In this document: in pieces, positions 1-8,392 of the stretch
Numbering within the stretch: the stretch's first letter is position 1
Layout of the letters: each line of letters starts with the position of its first letter
Virus record (IMG/VR): IMGVR_UViG_3300032241_000538
Coordinates: 1 to 46,580 of that record
Strand: one strand, 5' to 3'
Source of the DNA: a virus
Length of the DNA stretch: 46,580 nt
Notes under the pieces: model-generated
Told to the model about the DNA's origin: nothing
Database searches by the model: none
Seen by the model: the letters and a program-made list of their open reading frames with translations, nothing else
Made by a program: the position numbers and the translations under genes

Positions 1-54
1 GTGTAACATTTCCTATTGAAAGGAAATTTCTTAATGTAATATTTTTTAGTATAA

Positions 55-276
55 TCATCGTTTTAGTGTTCTGAAAGAATCTTTTTTGGCTAAATTTTCA
101 GCCTTTAATGTTCTTTCAATTATTCCTTCTATTTTTAATTTGGCGCTAATAAGTGTTCTCTGTTCTCTTAAACTGCCAACATAAGGATGCACTTTTGTCA
201 TTTCATTTAACGCAATACCTAAATGTTTATTGATTTTAATTAACGACTCTAAATCCCTATATTGTCTTGTTTTCAT
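55..276 (-). CDS. Small hypothetical protein downstream of gp47
   Basis: A 73-residue, basic, probably helical protein with no membrane segment or signal peptide. Its ATG overlaps the TGA stop of the gp47-like gene in an ATGA arrangement, so the two are probably translationally coupled. In T4, small frames (46.1, 46.2) lie between genes 47 and 46, and this gene sits in the equivalent place; gp46 would be expected just beyond the left edge of the window. I recognise no domain. The operon position makes it a real gene, but its function is unknown. Confidence 0.6.
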   Translation of the reverse strand: MKTRQYRDLESLIKINKHLGIALNEMTKVHPYVGSLREQRTLISAKLKIEGIIERTLKAENLAKKDSFRTLKR

Positions 277-1286
277 AGATTATTATAAATTTCTAACAGT
301 AACTTAGGATTATATGAATTACTTTCTATGTTACTGATTTGATCTAATATTATCTTATCTACGCTTTCAAATTTCAACTCGCCTGGAGCAAGATCAATTG
401 CGTGTAACTCATTCTTAATTGGAATCAATGCCATTTCACGTAGTTGATGTTCGGGAATTAATTTTTCACGCAAGAAATTTGCCTCTTCATAACTAATATC
501 AATATCCAAATGTACTCTGACACTAGAGTGGGGCAATAATAGTCCTTCTGGATTTTCTAGGACATCACTTAACTTGTATACCCTGAACAGTGGCTGATTA
601 GGCCAACTGTGAAATTCAGGGTCTTTGCCCCACTCTAGTGTCATCATACCTCTTTGATCATCACCTGCATCAGCATAGTTATGTGGGAAAGCATTGCCAA
701 TATACCAAATGTTGTTTTTACATTGACGTTTATGAAAATGTCCACTAAAGACAGTTTCAAATCCACCTAACTGCTCTGCACTAATCTCACCATGATCAGG
801 CATTTCAACCATTGCGTTCATATAAAAATGTGGCAATTCAAAATGCCCAAACAAATATTTTCCTTCTAACTTCTTTAACTTTTTATAGTCATCACCTACT
901 AACCAAGGAGCAATAGTTACATCACCCTCAGTATGCCAATCATTTACAATTGTTACATTAGGTAAATGTTTAGCCCATTCAACGCTGTGAATATCGCGTT
1001 TGTCTCTGTAGTATAGATCATGATTGCCTGGAATGAAATAAACCTGGCTAAAATTCTCATTTAGTTTCTCCAGCGCACGTAAGCCATATTGCAACGTTGC
1101 AATATTGATACTAGCACGATGATGGTTATAATCACCCAAGAAGAAACAGGTTTCACAGTTTTCTTCTTTGGCTTTCTTTATAAACCAATCAACAAATTCA
1201 CTACAATCCATATTATGTTGTATAGAATTGCTTTTCAAACCAAAATGTATATCGGTAAAGACCGCTGCTTTTTTAAATAAATTCAT
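273..1286 (-). CDS. 47: gp47-like recombination endonuclease subunit (Mre11-type metallophosphoesterase)
   Basis: The 337 residues are close to T4 gp47 in length (about 339 aa). The calcineurin-like phosphoesterase motifs appear in order: D12-x-H14, G51-D52, G87-N-H-D90, H148 in GHFE, and G182-H-F-H185. These are the two-metal ligands of the Mre11/SbcD/gp47 family. In T4, gp47 pairs with the ATPase gp46 and resects DNA ends for recombination-dependent replication; that role is inferred here from the family. It lies one base after the stop of the gp55-like gene, in one minus-strand operon with it. The ATG at 1286 fits the N-terminal strand leading into the first metal motif. The first motif could also suit a cellular SbcD, but size and neighbours favour gp47. 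Confidence 0.9.
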   Translation of the reverse strand: MNLFKKAAVFTDIHFGLKSNSIQHNMDCSEFVDWFIKKAKEENCETCFFLGDYNHHRASINIATLQYGLRALEKLNENFSQVYFIPGNHDLYYRDKRDIHSVEWAKHLPNVTIVNDWHTEGDVTIAPWLVGDDYKKLKKLEGKYLFGHFELPHFYMNAMVEMPDHGEISAEQLGGFETVFSGHFHKRQCKNNIWYIGNAFPHNYADAGDDQRGMMTLEWGKDPEFHSWPNQPLFRVYKLSDVLENPEGLLLPHSSVRVHLDIDISYEEANFLREKLIPEHQLREMALIPIKNELHAIDLAPGELKFESVDKIILDQISNIESNSYNPKLLLEIYNNL

Positions 1287-1287
1287 A

Positions 1288-2178
1288 TTATTCTTCGTAA
1301 CTATCGAACTTCATTCCCTGCATTTGTCGTGTAAAACTTGGTGTTAAATTATTCATTTCTAGAATATCGTCACGAATGTTTTGATTACGTTTTTCGGTAT
1401 TCAATACACGACAGAAACTATTTGTAATGGCTGCTGTGTAATATGCGAATGGGTTGGCACTTTTTGCCTCATTAAATCGTAACCCAACATATGTTAATTG
1501 TAAAATTGCGCTACCACGCATTTCATCATTATATGTGTAACCACGCCAGTTAAACTTCATAGCATACTTTTCACATAGCATCATATACATTCTTGCTAGT
1601 TTGTCTGTAATCTGCCCATGAGTTTTACTAAATTCGCCAGTTTTGACTCCACCTTTCCAATGACTCTTGCCTACACAGTAAGGGTCGCCATTTTCATCAA
1701 TCTTAAAATGTTGAAAGGGTGGGAAGTTTACCTTGACATGAACCATGTCATCTACTTCATCTTTGGTAGTAGTATCTTCTAAATCTGCAAATTCATTGTC
1801 TTCATCGTCAACAAATTCCAAAATATCTTTAGCAGTTTTCTTTTTAACAACTTTCTTTGGTTGTTTAGCACTAACTGGAATATGATCCCAAGTCATAACT
1901 CTGAATACCAAATCTGTGGTTTCTATATCTTTGTATGTAAGTTTATTATCGGGAGTGCTTAATCGTGCTGCACGATTTTCTTTGGCTTCTTTAATTTTGC
2001 CAGGCTTTATTATGTGTTTTACTGAAACATCTAATGCACTATCGGGAGTGTCTATAATTAAATCATATTGATGATATTCTTGTTTGGTAAAGCAGCAATA
2101 ACTTGTTTTGCTTGCGTGAATCTCTTTTAAAATGTCTTTATTATTTAAATAATTGACAGGTTTCTTTGCGACTGACAT
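1288..2178 (-). CDS. 55: gp55-like late-transcription sigma factor, enlarged
   Basis: The N-terminal segment YLNNKDILKEI matches the start of T4 gp55 (YVNNKELLQAI). The region around residues 190-265 resembles its sigma region 2: a helix ending in KFNWRGYTYNDEMRG, then KSANPFAYYTAAITNSF. Gp55 directs host RNA polymerase to late promoters. The chosen start at 2178 gives 296 aa. It follows an AAGGAA ribosome site (2182-2187) and lies downstream of a promoter whose predicted start point is near 2198; the longer frame from 2226 would begin upstream of that transcript. T4 gp55 is 185 aa. Here about 140 extra residues, partly Lys-rich and then acidic, lie between the two conserved parts. The C-terminus MKFDSYEE is hydrophobic-acidic, as in the T4 clamp-binding tail, but that reading is tentative. 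Confidence 0.8.
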   Translation of the reverse strand: MSVAKKPVNYLNNKDILKEIHASKTSYCCFTKQEYHQYDLIIDTPDSALDVSVKHIIKPGKIKEAKENRAARLSTPDNKLTYKDIETTDLVFRVMTWDHIPVSAKQPKKVVKKKTAKDILEFVDDEDNEFADLEDTTTKDEVDDMVHVKVNFPPFQHFKIDENGDPYCVGKSHWKGGVKTGEFSKTHGQITDKLARMYMMLCEKYAMKFNWRGYTYNDEMRGSAILQLTYVGLRFNEAKSANPFAYYTAAITNSFCRVLNTEKRNQNIRDDILEMNNLTPSFTRQMQGMKFDSYEE

Positions 2179-2204
2179 AGTTTCCTTATATAACTGTTGA
2201 TAAC

Positions 2205-2233
2205 ATATTACATGACACTTTAACAAATGTCAA
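2205..2233 (-). promoter_or_regulatory. Sigma-70-like promoter for the gp55-gp47 operon
   Basis: On the minus strand a perfect TTGACA (-35, at 2228-2233) is followed after 17 nt by TAATAT (-10, at 2205-2210, 4 of 6 consensus bases) preceded by TG. The predicted transcript would start near 2198, about 20 nt before the gp55 ATG and just upstream of its AAGGAA site. This suggests the host polymerase makes the sigma factor before late transcription begins. Confidence 0.55.
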
Positions 2234-2266
2234 TAAGTTATTGATTAAATTGGTGATTTTTTTGAC

Positions 2267-2274
2267 GATAAATA
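2267..2274 (+). promoter_or_regulatory. Late promoter box GATAAATA before the tail module
   Basis: GATAAATA differs by one base from the T4 late box TATAAATA. It lies in the divergent gap between the gp55 operon and the first structural gene, 43 nt before the ATG at 2318. A second partial match, TATAAATG, lies at 2293-2300. The ribosome site GGGGAA (2305-2310) follows, so a normal leader is expected. Confidence 0.6.
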
Positions 2275-2317
2275 TACTAGACAGACTATTTATATAAATG
2301 TCTTGGGGAAATTTTAA

Positions 2318-4084
2318 ATGGCTTCAACCACACAAACACAAAATATTACTTATACTGTAAATGTAGGGAACCCACAAACCGCACAAGTCACTACTGTATA
2401 CCAAGTAAATCCCGATGGGAGTTATGAAATAATATCAAAATCTGATAACCCTGCTTTTAGTGTTGATGTACGGGCAGAGGACCCAGAAGCGGCAATAAAC
2501 GCTTATGAAGACAAATTAAAAACTTTAGGACCCCCTGGTTCAGCACAACGCGCTTTAGGAGCTGCTACAGATTTAGCTTTTAATCCTGCTGCTGCATATG
2601 ATACATTAACTTCACTATCACAAAAAGGCACAGGAGCAGATAAAACTCCTTCAGTAACAAATAACGATACCGCCGCTAATACAGCTAGCAATACATCTAC
2701 GGTTGATTCTTCAACTCCTGTAACAGCCACTACAGCTAATAATGTAGCAGATCCTAATAATAATCCAACTAATCCAACAGTTTCAACAGAACCACCGCCA
2801 AGTACGGGTACACAAGCATCAAATGTACCCACTGATGCAGCGCCAGCTACCCCACCAGCAAGTCAAGGTAGTCCAACCACAACTAGTTGTGGTATTACAA
2901 TGAGTTATAGTGCTACTGACGAAAAGTATACATTAACACTTCCTTCTGGTAAAACTTTACAATCAAATGATCCAAATGCTTTAACAATATCGGATGCTGG
3001 TGATTCTATAAAATTTGGTGGTACAACAGTACGCTATGATATCACAGCTCCTGAAAACAAGGCTGACGTATCGGCACTTGTATGTCAATCTCAACATTTA
3101 GGAGACATAGCAACAGCGGCTGCTGCTGCTAAAAATGGGGCAACACCCGCACAAGGTACTGCGCCACAAGATGTTTCTCCTGAACAACAGGGTCAAGAAA
3201 ACGAAGAAGAAAGCGAAGAAAACATAGAAAATGACGGCGAAGATACTAATAGTGAGGATGATGTCCCAAGTCAAGTGGTTAAAACACGTAATCAAAGTGC
3301 TTTGGGAAATGCAAACAACGTACAGTTAAACAATGACTGGCGAGTAAGATTGTCTTTAGCGGCAGGCAGTCCGCCAATACTTTATAACGCAAACCCTGCA
3401 GGAATATTAGCACCATTGGCAGTAACAAATGGAGTTATTTTCCCATATACACCAGATATACAAATTCAATATAGTGCCTCGTATGAGGGATTTAACCCCA
3501 CACATAGTAATTACAAAATATATCAATATCAAAACAGTAGCGTAGACACTGTGACTATAAATTGTCCTTTTACTGCACAAGATACAAATGACGCAACATA
3601 TGTTTTAGCAGTCATACATTTTTTTAGAACACTTACTAAAATGTTTTATGGCCAAGATCAAACTATAAGACCGGGCACACCTCCCCCATTAGTTTATTTG
3701 TATGGGTTAGGAACATTTCAATTTAATAATCATCCATTGGTAATAAGTGGATTTAATTATTCTTTGCCTAATGATGTTGATTATATAAGAGTGGCTACAC
3801 CATCAGTAAATGCCAATGTTCCTGTTAAAACAGATGGATATAATCCAAGCCCACAACAGTTACAAGCAATTAGAAATTTAGGAGGAACATTAAGCCCTGG
3901 TGGACAACCGCCCGCTGCAAACTTTGGTTCACCGCCAGCGGGGTCGATACAGCCAACATATGTTCCTACAATGATGAGTATGAGTATTACATGTTACCCA
4001 ATCGTAAGCAGAAATGATGTAAGTAACACATTTAGTTTAGAACAATATGCCACAGGCGAATTAATTCAAAGAGGATTTTGGTAA
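2318..4084 (+). CDS. Baseplate/tail-tube junction protein, gp48/gp54-like
   Basis: A 588-aa protein in two parts. Residues about 95-200 are Thr/Asn/Pro/Ala-rich and probably disordered, and residues about 290-318 are strongly acidic. The C-terminal part, from about residue 325, is compact: it starts with DWRVRLSLAAGSP, has TNGVIFPYTPDIQIQ and HSNYKIYQYQNSSVD, then FRTLTKMFYG, and ends in LIQRGFW. This pattern fits the family of T4-like proteins related to gp48/gp54, which start the tail tube on the baseplate. It is the first gene of the plus-strand late module, with a GGGGAA ribosome site 7 nt before the ATG, and its TAA overlaps the next ATG. Which of gp48 or gp54 it replaces is uncertain; the long disordered N-terminal region is unusual. 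Confidence 0.55.
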   Translation: MASTTQTQNITYTVNVGNPQTAQVTTVYQVNPDGSYEIISKSDNPAFSVDVRAEDPEAAINAYEDKLKTLGPPGSAQRALGAATDLAFNPAAAYDTLTSLSQKGTGADKTPSVTNNDTAANTASNTSTVDSSTPVTATTANNVADPNNNPTNPTVSTEPPPSTGTQASNVPTDAAPATPPASQGSPTTTSCGITMSYSATDEKYTLTLPSGKTLQSNDPNALTISDAGDSIKFGGTTVRYDITAPENKADVSALVCQSQHLGDIATAAAAAKNGATPAQGTAPQDVSPEQQGQENEEESEENIENDGEDTNSEDDVPSQVVKTRNQSALGNANNVQLNNDWRVRLSLAAGSPPILYNANPAGILAPLAVTNGVIFPYTPDIQIQYSASYEGFNPTHSNYKIYQYQNSSVDTVTINCPFTAQDTNDATYVLAVIHFFRTLTKMFYGQDQTIRPGTPPPLVYLYGLGTFQFNNHPLVISGFNYSLPNDVDYIRVATPSVNANVPVKTDGYNPSPQQLQAIRNLGGTLSPGGQPPAANFGSPPAGSIQPTYVPTMMSMSITCYPIVSRNDVSNTFSLEQYATGELIQRGFW

Positions 4085-4398
4085 TGGCCAATCAAACAAT
4101 TTATCCAGCAACAAGCAACTATTATCAAACAGATATTTTTAATAATAAATTTTTAGATGTAATGGTAAATCGTCCTATACCAGCATTAACTAGTGATGTG
4201 TATTATACCATACCATTAGTTTATCAATATAGACCAGATTTGTTAGCATATGACTTATATCAAGATCCAAGATTATGGTGGGTATTTGCAGCACGTAATC
4301 CTAATCGTTTAGGTCCCGATCCATATTTTAATTTTGTGGCTGGGTTGGGCATATATGTCCCACAATTAAACACGCTTAAACAAGTGTTAGGTATCTAA
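4084..4398 (+). CDS. 53: Baseplate wedge protein gp53-like (short form)
   Basis: A 104-aa protein. The central and C-terminal parts (YRPDLLAYDLYQDPRLWWVF, then ARNPNR and GLGIYVP) match the gp53 family pattern, in which a 'preferred location/neighbour' segment is followed by a LysM-like end. T4 gp53 (about 196 aa) joins adjacent wedges; this version is about half that length, as in many other phages. The frame could be extended to a TTG at 4078, but the ATG at 4084 overlaps the upstream stop (TAATG) and has an AGAGGA site about 8 nt before it, so I use 4084. Confidence 0.75.
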   Translation: MANQTIYPATSNYYQTDIFNNKFLDVMVNRPIPALTSDVYYTIPLVYQYRPDLLAYDLYQDPRLWWVFAARNPNRLGPDPYFNFVAGLGIYVPQLNTLKQVLGI

Positions 4399-4401
4399 TA
4401 C

Positions 4402-6888
4402 ATGGCAGCAGCACAACAACCCGTTCAACCTGTAACTACACCCACAACAACAGCAAATGACCCTAATGCAACGCCTGTTGATCCAAACACTCAAAATAGT
4501 GGGCCACAACAAACAGCACAAGCAGATGATGATAGCAGTCCTAAAAATGATCCTGCACAAAATCAACAACAAGCGGCAATAGTTAGTAGTACAGGAAATA
4601 ACCCATCGGCAGCGTCAACCAATGCAGCATCACCATTAAGCCCTAGTTCACCCCCTGCAACTCAAGGTCCTCCCACTGCACCTGGTGTAAGAATTAATAA
4701 TCCATTGGGATCATTGGCTAGTTACACATATCAAATAAGTTTATACATGGTAAGCCCTGACGCATACGCACAGTTTGCCTCTGTGCGTGATATCACTGGA
4801 TTACCAGGGGTAGCATTAATATGCCAAGATGGTGGCGTAAATTTAAAAGATACGCCACGCGCTCCGGGCTTTCAATATGATTACTACATTGATAACGTAA
4901 AATTCACAACTCTTGCCACAGCAAAAGCATCAGGTAGTGAAACAATGAACGTTAATATCTCATTTGATATCATTGAGCCATATGGATTTAGTTTTATTAC
5001 AAATCTACGAAACGCACAAGATAACATATACTCAACACCAACTACAACTGCTACCGATAATTCAAGTAATACTAATAGAAATAATTCAAATGGTACCAGT
5101 ACTTCTACAAATGGTAGCAATACTACAAGCGCAGGCCCAGATAACACACCACAAAATCCAACAAGAGGCATTTTTGTAATAGGCATACAGTTTTTAGGTT
5201 GGAACATAGATGGTACTCCTGCAACAGGGCAAGAACCATCGGAAAACACAGTTTTAGATAAAAACGGATCAACACAGGGATTATTTAAAACTTACTATGA
5301 ATTTCAAATTAGTAGTTTTAAATTTAAATTAGATGGAAAGCCAGTTATCTATAATATAGAAGGTGCACTAATGCCACCCACTGCTATGTGTGGCACAAAA
5401 AGAGGAAACCAAGATAGTGCAATAAGCATAGACGCAAAAACTGTTGGAGATGCCATTAATAATTACATTGCACAACTTAATAGTTTAGAGCAGGGCTATG
5501 TTAAAAACAAACAAGCAGAAATTGCAAATAAATTTAGTGTAGAGTATGTAGGTGAGGGCAGCGATAGAATACAAAATGCAAGTATAGTTAGTCCAGCCGA
5601 CGTTGATAAATCAAAATGGGCTAATAGCAATGTTAAAAAACCAGCAGACAGCAACGCAGCCACAGCACAAAAAGCCACACCAAACAATACAAGTAGAACA
5701 ATTAGCATAGGCCCTGGAACAAACATTGTTCCCGCAATTAGTCAAATCATTTCACAAAGTCAGTATGTACTTGATGCTATGAAATCGGTTACTACTACTT
5801 CTAATGAACCAAACAACAATGGCGGTCAACAACAAGTTTCAAAACAAAATCCCATAGATTTAGCATGGTTTAACATACAACCAGTGATTGTTGGTCCTCC
5901 TAAATGGGACTGCATAAGAGGCGATTGGACTTTTGATACAAAATTTCAAATAAGACAATATACAACACCCTCAGTACAAGTACCAGCAGCAGGTGACAAC
6001 GTTACCCCATATCCAGGCGCATATAAAGTTTACAACTATTGGTTTACTGGCGAAAACACAGAAGTAATTAATTTTGACATGCAGTTTGATTTGTCATACT
6101 TTTTGGGCGTAGTAGCAACAGACACAACAGGACCTAGCAGTGCGGCTAAGGGAAACAATGCCCCTATTGCCCCAGGCAAAAATAATAATGTAAACAATCA
6201 GGGCAAAACAGGCACAGGCATGAATGCACCCAATCAGTATAGAACATATCTATATGATCCTAGTGCCACGCAAGAAGTTTACATGACAATTTTAGGCGAT
6301 CCCGATTGGTTCATGCCAGTTCAGCCTGCTAACAATGATGACGGATCAAACAAATATTATGGTCCAAATGGAACAGGTATAAATCCATTAACAGGACAAG
6401 TATTTGTCGAAGTTAATTTACTTGAAGCAATTGATTATGATAACACCACAGGACTAATGAGTTTAAACGACAGTATATACTTTGGACCACAGCCCGCAAG
6501 TATTGCAGGGCAAGTAAAAGGTATACCCTTTCAAGTAATCGATGTTGAAAGTACATTTCAAGGTGGAAAATTCACACAGAAATTGCATTTACAGGGAACA
6601 CAATTTCCAGACAATAGTGCAGGAGACAATAACTCTACTATTAATAGAACTGATGATAGTAAAGCAAATGCACAGCCTTCAACTTCAGGACCAACTCCTG
6701 GAAGTGATTCAACATCACAAAATAATGGCTTAACTCCTGCAGGCGACACATCAAACTGTGGACCAGGAACTTCGCCAACAAATAGCCCAGATGGCAGAAG
6801 TAGTCCAACACCAAGAACTTCTAACACAGGTCCAAATAGTAGCGCGGTAGCAGATGATGATGCACCGGGTGCAGGAACTCTAGGATAA
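4402..6888 (+). CDS. Baseplate hub-like structural protein
   Basis: An 828-aa protein made of folded blocks separated by Asn/Thr/Ser/Pro-rich linkers: residues 1-90, about 214-252, about 580-610 and 740-828. Block 1 (about 95-213) has SYTYQISLYMVSPDAY and NISFDIIEPYGFSFI. A later block (about 483-573) has YPGAYKVYNYWFTGENTEVI followed by NFDMQFDLSYF. Near residue 715 there is FQVIDVESTFQGGKFTQKL, a strand pattern often seen at the end of tail hub proteins. Its place between gp53 and the gp5 spike supports a hub role like gp27, but I cannot show homology to gp27. The disordered linkers resemble those in the gene at 2318. It starts with ATG 3 nt after the gp53 stop. Confidence 0.45.
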   Translation: MAAAQQPVQPVTTPTTTANDPNATPVDPNTQNSGPQQTAQADDDSSPKNDPAQNQQQAAIVSSTGNNPSAASTNAASPLSPSSPPATQGPPTAPGVRINNPLGSLASYTYQISLYMVSPDAYAQFASVRDITGLPGVALICQDGGVNLKDTPRAPGFQYDYYIDNVKFTTLATAKASGSETMNVNISFDIIEPYGFSFITNLRNAQDNIYSTPTTTATDNSSNTNRNNSNGTSTSTNGSNTTSAGPDNTPQNPTRGIFVIGIQFLGWNIDGTPATGQEPSENTVLDKNGSTQGLFKTYYEFQISSFKFKLDGKPVIYNIEGALMPPTAMCGTKRGNQDSAISIDAKTVGDAINNYIAQLNSLEQGYVKNKQAEIANKFSVEYVGEGSDRIQNASIVSPADVDKSKWANSNVKKPADSNAATAQKATPNNTSRTISIGPGTNIVPAISQIISQSQYVLDAMKSVTTTSNEPNNNGGQQQVSKQNPIDLAWFNIQPVIVGPPKWDCIRGDWTFDTKFQIRQYTTPSVQVPAAGDNVTPYPGAYKVYNYWFTGENTEVINFDMQFDLSYFLGVVATDTTGPSSAAKGNNAPIAPGKNNNVNNQGKTGTGMNAPNQYRTYLYDPSATQEVYMTILGDPDWFMPVQPANNDDGSNKYYGPNGTGINPLTGQVFVEVNLLEAIDYDNTTGLMSLNDSIYFGPQPASIAGQVKGIPFQVIDVESTFQGGKFTQKLHLQGTQFPDNSAGDNNSTINRTDDSKANAQPSTSGPTPGSDSTSQNNGLTPAGDTSNCGPGTSPTNSPDGRSSPTPRTSNTGPNSSAVADDDAPGAGTLG

Positions 6889-6891
6889 TTT

Positions 6892-8391
6892 ATGGCACAA
6901 GATGTTTTTAAACCACGTGGACAAACTAAAGCAACTAAACCTGACGCAGGTGGAGCAAGTGTATTTTCTGTTCCTGTGTTTGGTACAGTTAAAGACAATA
7001 TAGATCCAAACAGATCGGGACGCATTCGTGTTTACATTTCAGGTATAAACACAAAAACCCCAGATGATCCCAGCAGTTGGACAACAGTAAGTTATTTAAG
7101 TAGTTATTTTGGTAGTGTACAGGGCGATTCAGGTGACACAGGATATGGAACTTATAAAGGCAATCCTGCAAGTTATGGCATGTGGAATGCACCACCTGAT
7201 ATAGGCACTACTGTATTGTGTATATTTGCCAATGGTGACCCAAACTATGGTTTTTACGTAGGTGTTGTTCCTGATCCTGATATGTTACACATGGTACCCA
7301 ATATTGGCGCAGTAGATAATGTTGTACCCAATGAAGGCGAAGCACAGAGTTATGGTGGAGCACCAAGACTTCCTGTAACTAACATCAATAGTAACAACAC
7401 AGGCATTAGCGATAGCCCTGATTTTATTAACGCGGCTAAACCTGTGCATAGTTACACAGCAAGTTTAATGTTTCAGCAAGGAACATTACGTGATCCTATC
7501 AGAGGACCTATATCAACTAGCGCACAACGTGAAAGCCCAAGTCGTGTGGGTTGGGGCGTTACTAGTCCAGGACGCCCAATATATCAAGGTGGTTATACAG
7601 ATTCAGATGTGGCTGCAAATCTTGATACATCTAATGCATCTCAACTACAAGTAGTAAGTCGCAGAACAGGTCATACTTTTATTATGGATGATGGCGACAT
7701 AATAGGAAGAGATCAATTAGTTAGAATTAAATCAGCATTGGGCCATTTAATTAATATGAGTGACGATGGCGGCTGTATTACAATTTTACATGCCAATGGA
7801 CAAAGTTATATTGAATTAGGCAAAGAAGGTACAGTTGATATCTATAGTACAAACAGTTTCAATGTTAGAACACAGGGTGATTTAAACCTACACGCAGACA
7901 ATAATATAAACATACATGCCATGCAAACTCTTAATATTCAAGCCAACGCAATGAATATGAATGTTGAAACTACCATGAATCACAGAGTGGGTTCTGATTA
8001 TCAAGTAAGTGCAGGTGGCAAATTTACATTGTTAGCAGGTGGAGCATTAAGTCTAGCAGCAGGCGGCGATGCTAGTTTGGCTGCTGGCGGTGTTTCATAT
8101 ATTAATGGATCAAAAGTAAATCTTAACAGTGGACAATCAGGTACACAGCCCGCAGCAGTTAATAACATACCATTGGTAGCACAAACTGATACATTATTTG
8201 ATGCAACCAAAGGATTCTTGGCTGCGCCAGGTAAATTATTAAGCATTACAAGTCGCGCGCCAGCACACGTGCCATGGACTAATGCAAATCAAGGTGTAAA
8301 CGTACAAGTAAGTTTAAGTGCAGATAGTCAGTTGCCTTCAGCACCTAGTACAGCAGTAAATAATATTAATCAAACTGCCGCAGGACAATAG
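6892..8391 (+). CDS. 5: Baseplate central spike, gp5/VgrG-like, without lysozyme domain
   Basis: A 499-aa protein. Residues about 25-150 look like the OB-fold of gp5: FGTVKDNIDPNRSGRIRVYI, then WNAPPDIGTTVLCIFANGDP. Residues about 250-300 carry the VgrG/gp5 run RRTGHTFIMDDGD and GHLINMSDDGGCITI. Residues about 300-425 are short alternating strands (VDIYSTNSFNVRTQGDLNL and similar), the pattern of the trimeric beta-helix needle. T4 gp5 carries a lysozyme domain between OB-fold and needle. Here I see no lysozyme-like sequence and the intervening segment is Gly/Ser/Pro-rich. The protein should form the membrane-puncturing tip. The start follows an AGGA ribosome site at the end of the preceding gene. 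Confidence 0.75.
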   Translation: MAQDVFKPRGQTKATKPDAGGASVFSVPVFGTVKDNIDPNRSGRIRVYISGINTKTPDDPSSWTTVSYLSSYFGSVQGDSGDTGYGTYKGNPASYGMWNAPPDIGTTVLCIFANGDPNYGFYVGVVPDPDMLHMVPNIGAVDNVVPNEGEAQSYGGAPRLPVTNINSNNTGISDSPDFINAAKPVHSYTASLMFQQGTLRDPIRGPISTSAQRESPSRVGWGVTSPGRPIYQGGYTDSDVAANLDTSNASQLQVVSRRTGHTFIMDDGDIIGRDQLVRIKSALGHLINMSDDGGCITILHANGQSYIELGKEGTVDIYSTNSFNVRTQGDLNLHADNNINIHAMQTLNIQANAMNMNVETTMNHRVGSDYQVSAGGKFTLLAGGALSLAAGGDASLAAGGVSYINGSKVNLNSGQSGTQPAAVNNIPLVAQTDTLFDATKGFLAAPGKLLSITSRAPAHVPWTNANQGVNVQVSLSADSQLPSAPSTAVNNINQTAAGQ

Positions 8392-8392
8392 C

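Noticed and set aside
8-27. Inverted repeat ATTTCCT / AGGAAAT near the left edge
   Set aside because: It is AT-rich with a 6-nt loop and no T-run on either strand, so it is not supported as a terminator; it may be upstream sequence of the next minus-strand gene, which is cut off.
1288-2226. Longer gp55 frame starting at 2226
   Set aside because: The extra 16 residues lie upstream of the predicted transcript start and lack a ribosome site; homology starts after the ATG at 2178.
6558-7025. 155-codon open frame on the minus strand (and similar antisense frames elsewhere, such as 2503-2832 and 4884-5249)
   Set aside because: They lie opposite confident genes, have no ribosome site or family pattern, and arise from the skewed codons of the plus-strand genes.
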